DNA of 64,000 nucleotides from Apis mellifera (GCF_003254395.2 NC_037645.1:310001-374000), one strand, 5' to 3'. Positions 1-11,400 are shown, counted from the stretch's first letter. Numbers and translations are program-made. Notes: generated by a model from the sequence alone, not told the origin.

Positions 1-64
1 ATTCAATATTTATAATTCTGTATTTAAAAAAATATTATTAATATAATAAAAATATTGTTTTTAC

Positions 65-234
65 CGATCTGCAATGGCAGAAGACGTTACACAATTGCAA
101 ATTTTATTGCACACAGCATAAACTGCATCTTCGTCACTTGCTAAATAAGGCCTAATTGTATAGATTTTACTACTGGGCACTTCTGGTGCTTTATAAACAA
201 ATAAGTCATTTCCACTGTCTACTGGAATTAATCT
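65..234 (-). CDS. Oga: OGA coding exon 9 (start of acetyltransferase-like domain), last exon in the window
   Basis: 170 bases, residues 691-746 plus two bases, with acceptor TTACAG and donor GTAAAA. It encodes RLIPVDSGNDLFVYKAPEVP, then KIYTIRPYLASDEDAVYAVC. It matches the human RLLPIDGANDLF ... KVYTIRPY junction into the GNAT-like C-terminal domain. The rest of that domain lies beyond position 1. Confidence 0.95.
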
Positions 235-3200
235 CTGTAAAATAAAATTAATATTAATTTTCTTTATCCTTTTTTTTTATTAATGTAATTGTAATTTCTT
301 TTAATATTTTTATATTAATTTTTTTTATTAAATGTACCTGTAGATCAGCCGTAAGTCCACCACGGAATACCCATGGTTCTTGATCTCCACTCATAAAAGT
401 TTCTTTCCAGCCATTCGAGAACCCTATCCCAAGACACAAGTCTTAATAAAGTAAAATACGAAACATTGTGTACGCGCGATTATGCAATTTTTTTTTTAAA
501 TTTATGAAATGGCCTCCACTGCTCTGAATACTAATTTTGCTTAAAATTTGTAACATGCATATAATAAATTTCGATCAATGGTATTCTAAATTTCCTTAAA
601 ATAAAATTAATATTGTTTATTATATCATTATATTATTTAAAAATTCAAAGGAATTATATTTGCGAAATAAAGAAATCCATTAATCGAATACAAAAACTAC
701 GGTGCACCATTTCATTAACGAATGAAATCATATATAACTTAATCATGTTTAAATTGATTATTTATATATTCACTGAACAATTTTTAAATAAAAAAAGAAA
801 AAACTCATGAGGTATTTTGGGAAACGAATGTCATTGTAGGAAGATTAATTTTTCAACTACAGAAGATCATATGTATATATACATGTTAAAGTTTAAACCA
901 ATTATGACTAGAGTAAAATATAATAATAAAGGAAAAATTGAAAATTGAAGAATGTTGCACCAAAGTTCGCGCAATGACAAATTCCTGAGATAAAGGAAAA
1001 GGAAATGGGATTAGGAAAATGGTAATCCAGTTTGCCAAAATGCGCCTGAAATAAAACTCCTATTACTCCTGAAAAGAAGCAGTTTCTGGAACTAAAAGAA
1101 ATTAGTACAGGCAAGTTGGCAAAAGGAGGATATATCCCTGGTCATTCACAATTTACAAAAGATGCCTTTCATAAACACAATAAAAATTTTTTTAATGAAT
1201 TATAGCGAATTTTATAAAAAAATAAATATCTTTAAAAATTCTAAAAAATAAAATAGAAGCACAGAAGATACAACTTTGGTTGATTGTGTTTAACCAGTAT
1301 AACTCTCAGGAAAAGCTCTCAACATTTTATGAAATTCTTCTAACTTCGCCAATTTTGTAGAAATTTTAGATGGACTTACTTCACATGCAAAAATTATTAT
1401 CATAAAATTTTCCGAAAAAGTTATTTTTGCAAAAAAAAAATGAAATTTGCATTAATATAATTTTAAAATATATTTAATATGAATATATCAATGAATTAAA
1501 GTGCAATTACAGATAAAAATGCCGAAAATAAAATAAAAATCGAACAATATTAGCAAAAAAATATTTTATAATAAAAGAAAAAAACTTTAATAAATATTTT
1601 GTGTGAATTTTTGCAAAATAAAAAAGTATGTCCATCACGTATCAAACTACGTTAAATACTACAAATATTTGTGTTGAATACATATAGATTCTTCAAGGCA
1701 TCAGAAGGCTGCTTCTACGCGCAAATCTCTTGCTTATATTAATTATAATATTCTTTTACAAAGCTTCAAACGCGAATTGAAATTCTGCTATAATTTTCAC
1801 CGGTTTGAAGCTTTGCTAGTCGCGCGCTTTTTGTTGGATTACTCAGACTGGTGAATCGCATACATGTGTAGCTTCCCTGGGTAAACGTTGTCATCGTCGA
1901 CGGGAATCTGCCAAACGCTATCAACAAGACAAAAAACACAGAAACGCACGTTAGTCAGTGAATTAAAGCTGAATTGTTCCTCATACACTTATATTGCTGA
2001 CAGAAATTATTGGCTGCAAGTATTATGTTTATCTTTTGAAAAATATATCTTATCATGTTGAAATATATAAATTATGAACTTGTGAAGAATGAAGGCAACA
2101 AATAAATTTCTGCCAAACATTATCTGTGAAAGAAAGTCAGCCAATATGTTAATAGCTGGCACAAGGTTATTTAAAACATGGTATTTGTTCGGGTCCACAT
2201 AGATGCTGTTAAATAGTTTCCCAGAAAGTGTTTGCTATGAAAAATCTTTTCGCCGAATATTATGCTAGAAAGTCACATCAATTTTTTGTTTTCATTATTT
2301 ATTTTATTATGATAAAAAAAAATAAGACTTATATAATATTTAAATCACGAATATGAAAATTATATAAAATTAAAGAAGAAATGAGAAATGTGACATTCTT
2401 TATTTGCTAATAGATGTATAAATAGGAAGCCGTTAGTCGATAAATAAGAAAATTATTTTATAAAAAGTTAGATGTAATTAAAAATAAAGAAATTTATTTT
2501 AATTACTAAATATAGGATAGCTAAAGTTTGTGTTCTAGTTTCTATATAAATATAAAAAATTATTTGGTGTAATTATATATAAATACAATTATGATTTTAT
2601 ATTTTTAGAAAATGAATGAATCAAATATATAACAAGAATAAGTTTAAGTTATATTTTGATTTTGCTCTGATTTTGACTCACGGCAACCCTGTTTGTTTGT
2701 TTACGCGCGCCATATAATACATTTGATTCTAAAGCGCAGAAACAAATGTATAAATGCAATTTCATAGATATGCGATCCATGAAATATTTCGATTCCAATT
2801 ATTACTGATGCATTTTGATTATTTAAAAAGTAATAAAATTATTGAGATAATTTTTAAAAGAAATTATTGAATTTGTAAAACTGATTTCTTTCTCAATTTT
2901 TTCAATTTGTATATATATATAATTATTATTTTATTTAATATATTTAATATTTTACAAAATCGTTGTATTCGTATAATAATATTCTTGGAATATTTCTTTT
3001 TAAGTAAAAATGATAAAATTCATCTTATTAAGCGGTATTATTTAATAAGTTTAATATATTTTTAAATATATTAAAAATATAAATAAATTTATTTTCTTTT
3101 TTAAATTAATAAAACATCAGTAATTTATGAAATCAACTAATATTTTTTGCATGTTTTGTATAAATTATGTCATTTTACAAGGAAGTGCAATATAATATAA

Positions 3201-6200
3201 TATAATCAATTTAAAAATATATAGAAAATATTTTTAAGTAATAAGTTTGGAAAAATATATGAGAAATAAAATGTATAAAAGATATTTTTGTATTTAGTAT
3301 TAGTTATTAGTATAGTATTAAAAGATATTTTGAAATTTATATATTTCAAACTTCTACAAAATTATAAACATTAATTAATTAACTGTAAAAATTATAATTT
3401 AATTTATGAAGAAAAAAATACATCTTTCTTGTAAAAAGACAAAATGAGTGAGTTAAAAAGACGGATAGAGCATTACACTTACCAATACTCGAGACACTTT
3501 TGTTCTGAAATATAAGTATAGGTAATAAATTATAGTACTTTTGAGAAAAATTAATAACAGCACTCATCTGTAGCATAACAAATACAACTATCTATTCATT
3601 GTAATATAATATGAAAATTAAAAAAAAAATAAAGCATAATAATATTTTATATGATTTATAATTATATATTGCAGTATAAGTAATTTTTCTTTGTACTAAT
3701 TTTAATCATTGTACCAGCATACTAGCATTTTGAATTAACTTTCTTCATACATTATAATATTACTACTTCTAAAAATACAATTACATTTAAAAAATGAATA
3801 ATATTCGGATTTAAAAATTGCATTTTAATTGAAATATTTTTAATATTATTTTTACTTAATTTAAAAAATTCTTTTAATTTCTTTTTTTTTTTTAACAAAA
3901 TCTAATAATGTAATGATAACTATATTTATTTTATTATAAAAATAAAATGTAACTTACCCAACCATTTCACATAACTGTTTAAGAGAGACACGACTCCTCG
4001 CATGTCCCACACATACGAATATAGATCATATAACAACTCACGATTATTACAGTGCGTAAGTCTCTGAAATAATCTATTTACAGCATTGCACATATCATTT
4101 AACTTAGCTGCCCGTGTATGCCATTCTTCGATCTAAAATTTTATAATTTGTTATGTATATATATTTAAATTATAGTATATTGATAAAAAAATTACATACA
4201 TCAGATTCAGATGCAGTTTGATCCTCTTTTGATTTTCTCATGACGACGTGAGCATTACTTTTTAACCAATTAAACTCTTGCAATAATTGAATACCTTGAC
4301 CACCATGTTCAAATGGCAAATAAAAAAGATCACATAAAAGTGATAGATCTTCTTGCGTCAATCGCTTATCGACATCAATCAAATCCTGTGATTCTTGATC
4401 TATATTATCGCCGTTGTCATGATTTTCGTTATCATTTTCAACAATCATTTGAGTACCATTTACAACAGGAGAGGTGCTATCTACTTCTACTTGCATACTA
4501 CCAGATGCTTCACTACACGTCTGTATAAAAAATTTCATAAATTTCAAAAATTTCTATGCTATGATATTTAAAAAGACTTACAGAAGTATTTTCTACCATA
4601 ACATCATCCTCTGTTTGAATTTTAACTGCATGTGCTGGGGAATTATTAGGTGTTGTGTTACAATCCATTGGTTCCATGGATGATAAAGTATTTGAATTTG
4701 GTACATTTTCCACAATAGTAGAAATTGATGGAATAATGGGTTCACTAACAACAGTTGTTTCAGATACTAAAGAATTCATAACAGGACCAGTGGGAGGTGG
4801 CACATAATTATCAGTGGTTGTTACATTTGAGCAAACTTCAGCCAATGCTTGAAGATGATTTGAATTATTTACTGGAGTAGGCGTTGCGGGGACGGTAGTA
4901 GTAGTCGTCGTTGATGTGAGACTCATACATGTATTCACAGAGGGAATTATTGGGATTGGTATTGTTGGAGCAACGCATGGTTGTGGTTTTGCTATAACAC
5001 CCCATGCGTTTCGTTTTTTGTTAAATTCCACTAACCAATCGTTAATGGCATTTTTCAAAGCATGTCGAGGATGATATATATTCGGAGACATTGTTGAAGG
5101 AACATCTTCACCAAGCATTCCATCTTCCGTTTCAGTCTCTAATTTTATATCAGCTGATACAGTATCATCTACAAAACATATAATAAGATATCATAAAATA
5201 ATACAAATTTAATACATTTTTTAATCAAAAACAATTGATATTTACTTAAGCTTAAATCTCTTTTGCCATCAACATTACATCTACTCCATTGAGCTAATGT
5301 GTGAATTGCTATAAAATTTGCTCCATATTCACAATTAGGATTAGTTAAAACACCTCTCAGTTTAGGTATTAAATCAGGAGATCTACCAGAATATGGTCCT
5401 AAGAATACACGTTTTTGATCATAATCATTAGCATGTAAATTATCCCATATAACTGGTGGCCTTCTCAAAACTTCTGTAATTTCTTCAATAGACTCAACAG
5501 TTAGAAGTCTAGATATTACTTTAGGACCAGTCCACATTATATCAATTTCTTGGGCCAATTTACTACCAAGTGTATTTAAATATTCTGATGATGCTACATT
5601 TGGCATTGCTCTAGTTGCACAATATTGTGTTGGACATAATAGAAATCTGGGTTGACCAAGATGATGGAAAATATCATTTGTAACAGAAACCTATAAAAAG
5701 ATTATTTAAATTAATTAGAAATATTTATATATATTTTATAATTAATTTTTAATTTTAGTTTTCTTAATATATACTTGTGCATGAGCAAAAGATTGAAATA
5801 CTTCCTTATCTGCTTCACTCATTTCTGGTTCTATATCGTCAAATAATAATGCAAATGCAGTACATCCAAATTGGCTAACTTGTTCTAATTTCCTTTTTAA
5901 TACAGTAACTTCTTTTACACTTGAATATGTGATATCCAAGCCTGGTGATAATGCATAATAAAATGTAATGCCGCATTCTCTTGCAGCTGTTATTAATCCT
6001 GTTAAATGTTCAGCTTCTTCTACTGTATATAAATCTCTCCAATATGCACGATGCTTATAATCATCTTTTGGAGCATATAAATACGAATCCATTCCCCATT
6101 TTTTTAATCTGAAAATTAATAAATGAAAAGACTTGAAATAATATTTTATTTATATTTTAAAAATTGAAAAAAAAACTGATTTAATATATTTACTTTTGAA

Positions 6201-6457
6201 ATAAATCCTTTCTTTGTTCTGTAGTCCAAGGTCGCCCATAAAATCCTGAAATATCAAAAAATATATTTTATTCAAACAATAAGAACCACTGTAATGAATA
6301 ACGCATTCCAATCATTCCCCCTCCTATGCAAAGTCAAACGGTGACTACAAATACGTATTACATAGAATAGAACAGCCGTTTATGTACCTTCGACAACACC
6401 GCAAATAAAATTGTCGTTTTTCGTATTTATATTTGCGGCCCCATTTGTCTCCGCCAT
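65..6457 (-). CDS. Oga: Protein O-GlcNAcase (OGA, GH84), 5' three-quarters of the gene, nine exons
   Basis: This enzyme removes O-linked N-acetylglucosamine from Ser/Thr of nuclear and cytosolic proteins, opposing OGT. Joined exons on the minus strand (6457-6388, 6245-6194, 6108-5775, 5690-5246, 5168-4582, 4520-4200, 4132-3958, 423-338, 234-65) keep one open frame of 746 codons plus two bases. Hallmarks seen are GFYGRPW (residues 24-30), YAPKDDYKHR (52-61), the catalytic pair in LLFDDI (D131, D132), and WDN...ND (W234, N236, D241). From knowledge of the family these match human Y69, K98, D174/D175, W278, N280 and D285. The numbering offset is 43 and then 44, explained by a one-residue gap near residue 166. 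A linker (about 330-500), stalk helices (about 545-690) and the start of the acetyltransferase-like domain follow. All active-site residues checked are present, so the enzyme is probably active. The gene runs off the left edge; human OGA is 916 residues, so about 170 are missing. The N-terminus is about 43 residues shorter than human. Confidence 0.97.
338..423 (-). CDS. Oga: OGA coding exon 8
   Basis: 86 bases, entering in phase 1. The acceptor chosen is GGGATAG at 430-424, so WLG continues as FSNGWKETFMSGDQEPWVFR. This gives exactly the spacing of human WLG...GDQEPWAFR. An alternative acceptor about 16 bases upstream would add residues. It ends at GGLTADLQ followed by the donor GTACAT. Confidence 0.92.
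424..3957 (-). other. Large OGA intron 7 (3,534 bases)
   Basis: All other introns of this gene in the window are 61-142 bases. This one is 3.5 kb and mostly very AT-rich, with short less AT-rich patches (about 950-1180, 1290-1400, 1680-1960, 2100-2260, 2680-2780, 3430-3570) that contain coding-like stretches on one or both strands. None can be spliced into OGA in frame in the joins I tried. It may house a small nested gene, a decayed gene copy or chance ORFs. Confidence 0.7.
3958..4132 (-). CDS. Oga: OGA coding exon 7 (stalk helices)
   Basis: 175 bases, residues 604-661. It encodes IEEWHTRAAKLNDMCNAVNR, then LLYDLYSYVWDMRG and LNSYVKWLG. It aligns with the human EEWRSRAAKFEEMC ... YDMYSYVWDIKS ... 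WLG segment. The donor (GGTAAGTT) is strong and opens the gene's one large intron. Confidence 0.96.
4200..4520 (-). CDS. Oga: OGA coding exon 6 (acidic linker into stalk)
   Basis: 321 bases, residues 497-603, phase 0 to 0. It opens with an acidic Asn/Asp-rich stretch, then LTQEDLSLLCDLFYLPFEHG and LLQEFNWLKSNAHVV. This closely follows the human stalk segment that pairs with the catalytic domain in the dimer. Confidence 0.96.
4582..5168 (-). CDS. Oga: OGA coding exon 5 (start of stalk and disordered linker)
   Basis: 587 bases, residues 301-496. It begins with an acidic piece (ETETEDGMLGEDV), then the conserved PRHALKNAINDWLVEFNKKR helix. This is followed by a long low-complexity tail rich in Thr, Val, Pro, Ser and Asn with a run of Thr (TSTTTTTTV). 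Such linkers are variable and unstructured in the family. The donor GTAAGT at 4581 is strong. Confidence 0.95.
5246..5690 (-). CDS. Oga: OGA coding exon 4 (end of catalytic barrel)
   Basis: 445 bases with acceptor TTATAG and donor GTAAAT, entering in phase 0 and leaving in phase 1. It encodes residues 153-300, including WTGPKVISR, SIEEITEVLRRPPVIWDNLH and ANDYDQKRVFLGPYSGRS, then LRGVLTNPNCEYGANFIAIH. W234, N236 and D241 (human W278, N280, D285) and the NPNCE segment near human N313 are intact. Confidence 0.97.
5775..6108 (-). CDS. Oga: OGA coding exon 3 (catalytic aspartates)
   Basis: 334 bases bounded by TTTCAG and a GTATAT donor. It encodes residues 41-152, from KLKKWGMDSYLYAPKDDYKH through SPGLDITYSS to FALLFDDIEPEMSEADKEVF and FAHAQ. 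The paired Asp (131/132) are the acid/base and polarising residues of the substrate-assisted GH84 mechanism. Lys55 matches human K98. Confidence 0.97.
6194..6245 (-). CDS. Oga: OGA coding exon 2
   Basis: Only 52 bases, with acceptor TTTCAG and donor GTAAAT. It enters in phase 1 and leaves in phase 2, encoding GFYGRPWTTEQRKDLFQ. It contributes the GFYGRPW motif; its Tyr (residue 26) corresponds to human Y69 in the sugar-binding pocket. Confidence 0.95.
6388..6457 (-). CDS. Oga: OGA coding exon 1 (start codon)
   Basis: Encodes MAETNGAANINTKNDNFICG and then VVE plus the first base of the next Gly codon. The ATG at 6457-6455 is chosen because the sequence runs directly into FICGVVEG, the conserved opening strand of the GH84 barrel. 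The donor (GTACAT) is at 6387-6382. The short Asn-rich head replaces the longer low-complexity N-terminus of vertebrate OGA. Confidence 0.93.
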
Positions 6458-6830
6458 TGCGGATCACAAGAGGCACAATTATTAGTATAGAACTACAAAA
6501 ATGGCTATGGTAGTAGTCCGATGCAAAATGCTCTCGTTTCTTGAAAGAACGGAAAAAGTAATTGTTGCAAATACTATCTTCTTTGCAACACAATTTTGTT
6601 CCACGAACGTCACGAGAGCATTACTCGTTTTCTTCAGGAGAAAAAAAGTCTATTCGGAATGATACAATTCCAATATAATAAAAACTCCGTCTCTAGTATT
6701 TCTGACAGACTGCACCCGCTGTCTGATCGATACTAAACGATTTCTCGATCCATCGACTATACGCAGAACGATTAACGGAAAGCTCTGTTGGACAGTGGCG
6801 ACATCTGAAACTTAAATGAAGAATACGTGT
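6458..6830 (-). promoter_or_regulatory. Oga: OGA 5' leader and probable promoter
   Basis: Sequence just upstream of the OGA start on the minus strand. It is less AT-rich than its surroundings and carries at least one very short upstream ORF (ATG CTC TCG TGA near 6621). No TATA box is evident. The transcription start cannot be placed from sequence alone. An 11-bp inverted repeat (6527-6537 / 6612-6622) lies in the leader. Confidence 0.45.
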
Positions 6831-8480
6831 TCGAACGTGCAAAACCTTCGTCTATATTCTTTATGAAATTTTGTATTTATTTGAAGAATATTATCAGTTT
6901 TATTTGTGTATTTTTGTTTGTGTATTCAAAGTTATTGCAATCTTTGAGTATATGTGATAATAAGATAATCGATAATAACAAAATATAATTTTGTTCATTT
7001 TTTTACGCGATAAAAGCATTCTTTATTCTTACTTGTAAGTAATTCTAAATTAAACTTAGAAAATGATTTATTATTATTCATAATAAATATTTACTTTAAA
7101 GAAAACATTTCTAAAATAATAGAGATTATAAATCGCAATCAGATTATATGTATTTATTAATTAAGTTAATATATTCCTTATAAATGGAAAATTTAAAAGA
7201 ATTTAAAATAAAAAGAACATAAAAAAGTTTGAGCGAATACGAAAAGATGTCGCAACAGATACTTCATATTATGGTGATCGAACTTTGAAAAAATCTGTAC
7301 GATTTCAAAATTAAGAAAGACATATATCAAAATAAGGTAAGCAATATGAAAATTGTATTTTTCTTTGGATTTCACATTTTTATTTTTTAATGATCTCTTA
7401 CTTTTTTATTAAGTTATTAAATTATGATAAAATTTTAATTGTTAAAAAAGGAAAAAAATTATAAAAATGGCAAAGATCTTATATATTTCATAATTTTATG
7501 TAAAGAAATCAGCTTATATTTAAAATAATTAATACATATTATTATAAATAATATACTATGGTGTTTCAGTTTTTGTATAGGTAAAATTTATATTTGTTCT
7601 CACTTTTTATCTATATGAAACATAAATTCACTAGTGAAAACATAAGAATATTTTTGCATTAATCAAACTTACAAAAGAACGTATGAAATTTCTCCTATAT
7701 ATTCATTCTGGTTTTATCAGTGGCATCGATTAAACGTAGTCAAGGTATATGTGATTTCGGTATCGTATAACTTTAGTGTTAGTGCTGCAGGAAACTCCAC
7801 ATAAAGCATAGTCCTGCAATACACGCAACGAATGTTCAACAAATAATAATATCATAAATAGAAATATTCTTAAAAAAATTAATTGTAAAAATATAATTAT
7901 GAAAACATATATTTTCTCATTGTTGCTATTTAATTTGCATTTAATAGTAATGATTTCTAATGTTATTTAAATGGGCTACTAAATATTAATTAAAACCAAA
8001 TTTTAAGTACATATATATTTATAGAAAAAAGTAGAAAACAGATTAGTATAATGATTATAAATATTCAAATTCTTTTTGATATTGTATATATTTTTATATA
8101 TGCCGAAATGATACATGCGCTGTTCGATATTTTTTTAATCAGTTTCTCGAGTCTTTATCGAATGTAATCATTTGAAAATTTGTTTCAAAACAAAGCATAA
8201 GTTAGAAAAATATACGAATATTTATTTTCCTAGAATTATAAACAAAATGTGACAATTTTTATATGTATAAAAATTGAATTTTTATGTTTCTCTGATAAGA
8301 AAATATAATTTCTACAATAAATCAAAATATTCGATAAATTTCTAATGAATTGCGTGTCAAAGAATTACAAAAAATATTTGATAGAAGTATTCATATCGAC
8401 ATTCTAACCGTGGAAAAAAATATCAAATGGCAAGAAGGGACAAATGCGATTCCGTCCGAAAAATGGTATGTAATATATAG
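6831..8480. other. AT-rich intergenic region between OGA and the plus-strand leader block
   Basis: About 1.65 kb of low-GC sequence with stop codons in all frames and no recognisable gene, RNA or repeat family. It separates the OGA 5' end from the GC-rich block starting near 8490. The two genes would be transcribed divergently. Confidence 0.6.
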
Positions 8481-8489
8481 GTATATGTA

Positions 8490-11400
8490 GGTTAGCGCAT
8501 GCGCGTTACGTTGAAATGGAAGGGTCGACGAATCGTTTACCGCAAACACCGCGAGGAGGCGCGATGATCGTACTCCTCTAAAGAGGGGTGTAGTTTTTTT
8601 TCGAACAAATGGTGGGGGTGTCGAAGGGGCGGGTATGGCCCGTGGTCGTAACGACGGAGCCGTATCAGTGTGAGGCCGGCTATCAGCCGCCTAACATCGA
8701 GGTCGGGGTTACGCTTGTATACGTAACACGGCTGCCGCAGGCACCCACACACACACACACATATACTTGCATATACCCGTGCACGGATTCTCGCGGATTC
8801 TCTTGTCGTGGGCTAGGCGAGCAGAGGGATCTGCGAACTGTTCACGCGGGGAATCCTTTTCGGATGCTGTCAACGACGGGTGGGCAGCCTTTCTCAATGC
8901 AGTATGCGTCATAATCGATAAGGGCAGAAGCGGGGCGCGTGTATGGGATCGTCTTAAAGGAAACCGTCGCGCCCTTTGTCGAAATGAATGAAAGTCGCGA
9001 GAGAGGAACGGAAAGAAAGAGAGGGAGAGAAAGGGAAAGAGAGTGTGCGATTGGGCGAGGTGAGTGCGAGGATGTGTGGAAGGGAAGGAGAGACAGGGAA
9101 GCGTAAGGGAATCGTAGGTGTCGAGGTTAAGGGAAATCGTGACTAAAGGACGACGAGGGGTGGGGGGATAAGACGAAGTTCGCGCGCGCGTGTGTCTCGT
9201 AACAGACGAAAAAAAAAAAAAGAAAAAAACAATCATACAGTACAACGACACAACCTAAACATCGTGGACATCGGGATTGCTCGTAATTCTTCGTAACGAG
9301 TTCTCTTTTCGTTTGACTGTCGCAGAGAAGGATCAACGGTGCGCCATACGTCGAAACGAACAACCGGCCCCCGGAAGAGTGGAGTGTGGACAACGTAAAA
9401 AAAGTGTAGACAGGACGATTTAAAAGGAAAGAGAGAGACACAGAGATAAAGAAACGAAGGGAAAACAAATAAGAGAAAAAGAGAGAGAAAAGAACCTGAT
9501 GGTATGATCGTGGGTAAGAGAGCTGCGTAACGTAAACGGGTCATGCGAGTAAGCCGTGTTATCGGTGTTCCGTGCTTCTAGGGGCAAGTATCGAGAAGCG
9601 GTGAGTGCGGTATCGAGAGTAATTAAGCAGTCGCGGGATTATTCGGTAATAATGGCTGATCGCGATTGACAGAGGGAGACAGGGCAAGTGTGTGCGCGGC
9701 CACTGGTGTACATTTTCGTTACGTTTAGCCGAATAGAAACGACAGAAGAAAATAGACAAAGGAAAAAAGAGAGGGCAAACGAAAATAGATAAACAGAATA
9801 GAGAGAGAGAGTGAGAGAGAGAGTGAGTGAGAGAGAGAGAAAGAGAAGTGGTTGTCGAATAAACGGCAGGATCATAATCAAAGAAAATCAAATGTCGTTA
9901 GCTGCCGTTACTAGGAGAATCTGGAACGGATATATCGTTAGGAACAGAGTGTCAATCGAGTGAGAAACAACCGTAGAACGAGATTCTTTGTGATCGTGGC
10001 CAAACGTCGATTCCCATCCTCGTTTCTATCGCGGGGGCAGAAGAGAGTGGATGGGCTTGCGAGGAACACGGTTCGTGGATCGTGTCGAAGCGTGGCAGCG
10101 AGGAGCAACGGAGCACGACTCGAGGCGGGCAGATGATTTTCGATCGATCGACGGTCGCACGGCATCGAGACTATCGCGCCACCGAGTTTCGTTACGTGTG
10201 TAGGTTGCCATGCCGTCGAACTGCCGTCGGAGATGCGCATCGACATCGTTCAGTGACAACGATACTTAGTTGAGCATGTGTCATTTTTGACAGGGAAGAA
10301 CAACACGACATCTGATCATGTCCTTTCAAATGATGTTTGGTTACATTCTCGACGGAGAAAGAGAGACGGGTGATTAGTGACAAGGAGAAGGAAAGAGAGA
10401 GAGAGAGAGAGAGAGAAGAAGAACAGGTAGGAGACGAAGAAAAAAGCGTGAAGAGAAGGAAAGGAGACAGAGATTCGGCGTTAACGGAGGAAAGAAAGGG
10501 AGGATGGCACTTCGGTATTTGTGCTTGATCAAACCGAATGTGAAGGATCGCGTTGTAAACGCGACGAAACGCAAGGAACGAAGCGAGGTGAGGAAGCACG
10601 CGACCGAGGCAACTCGTTTCCCGCGACTCGTAGCCTCGTTGTCTCGTTTCTGAGGGGCGTCCCATCGACGTAGTTTTTACGTGTCCTCCTCGTCAGAACG
10701 GCAACGAGCGAGAGGATTCGGCACATTGCCCGTCGGTCGCACGTGCGCATTGATGGTCGACAGTAAAACTCCTTCCAGAGGCAGAATAGACGCGGAATAA
10801 TCTTCGTGCTTTTTCTCGTGACGAGTTTTTTGTGTCAAACAGGTGAGAGATACGGCCTTCACGCACGAGGCTGGCGAACGAATCACGCGTATTCCGTCCC
10901 AGAACGAATATTAATAAATATATATATCTGTAAAAAAAAAATATATACATATATATATAAAACAGGAAAGAAAAGGAGATAAAATAGAAGAGAAAAAAAT
11001 TGAGCGTATGTGGAGCCCTTCGGAATTGTTCAAACGGCCAACCATCGTGTCCCAAAGAGAATAATCGGTGACTAGTCGTACCAATCGTGTGCAACGTGTG
11101 GTGAGAGTGACGGAGAAAGGAATAGAAAGAGAGGGCATGCTCGGTATACGAGGTGGTGTGATCGTTTCTGAGCGAGCAACGGCAACAGCAGCAGCACATG
11201 CTACGGTGATCCGTATCAATTCGCGACTGTGATTTCTAAGCTTAAGGTTATAAACAAAATATTAAGAAAAAAAAAAAAAGAAGAGCAAGAGAGGAAGGAG
11301 AAGAGGCGGATGAAATATATAAATTATTAAAAAAAAAAAAAAGCAAGATAGAGAAATACAAAATCGTCCATTGTGATATTAAGATTATATTAAAGGAAGA

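Noticed and set aside
6345..6593. 82-codon minus-strand frame overlapping the OGA start
   Set aside because: It uses a different frame from OGA across exon 1, has no ATG start and has no recognisable content.
8609..11219. Many overlapping open frames of 60-180 codons on both strands
   Set aside because: They are rich in Ser, Arg, Leu and repeat-derived runs (SLSLSL, RERERE), lack domains, and occur together on both strands, as expected from low stop density in GC/GA-rich leader DNA.
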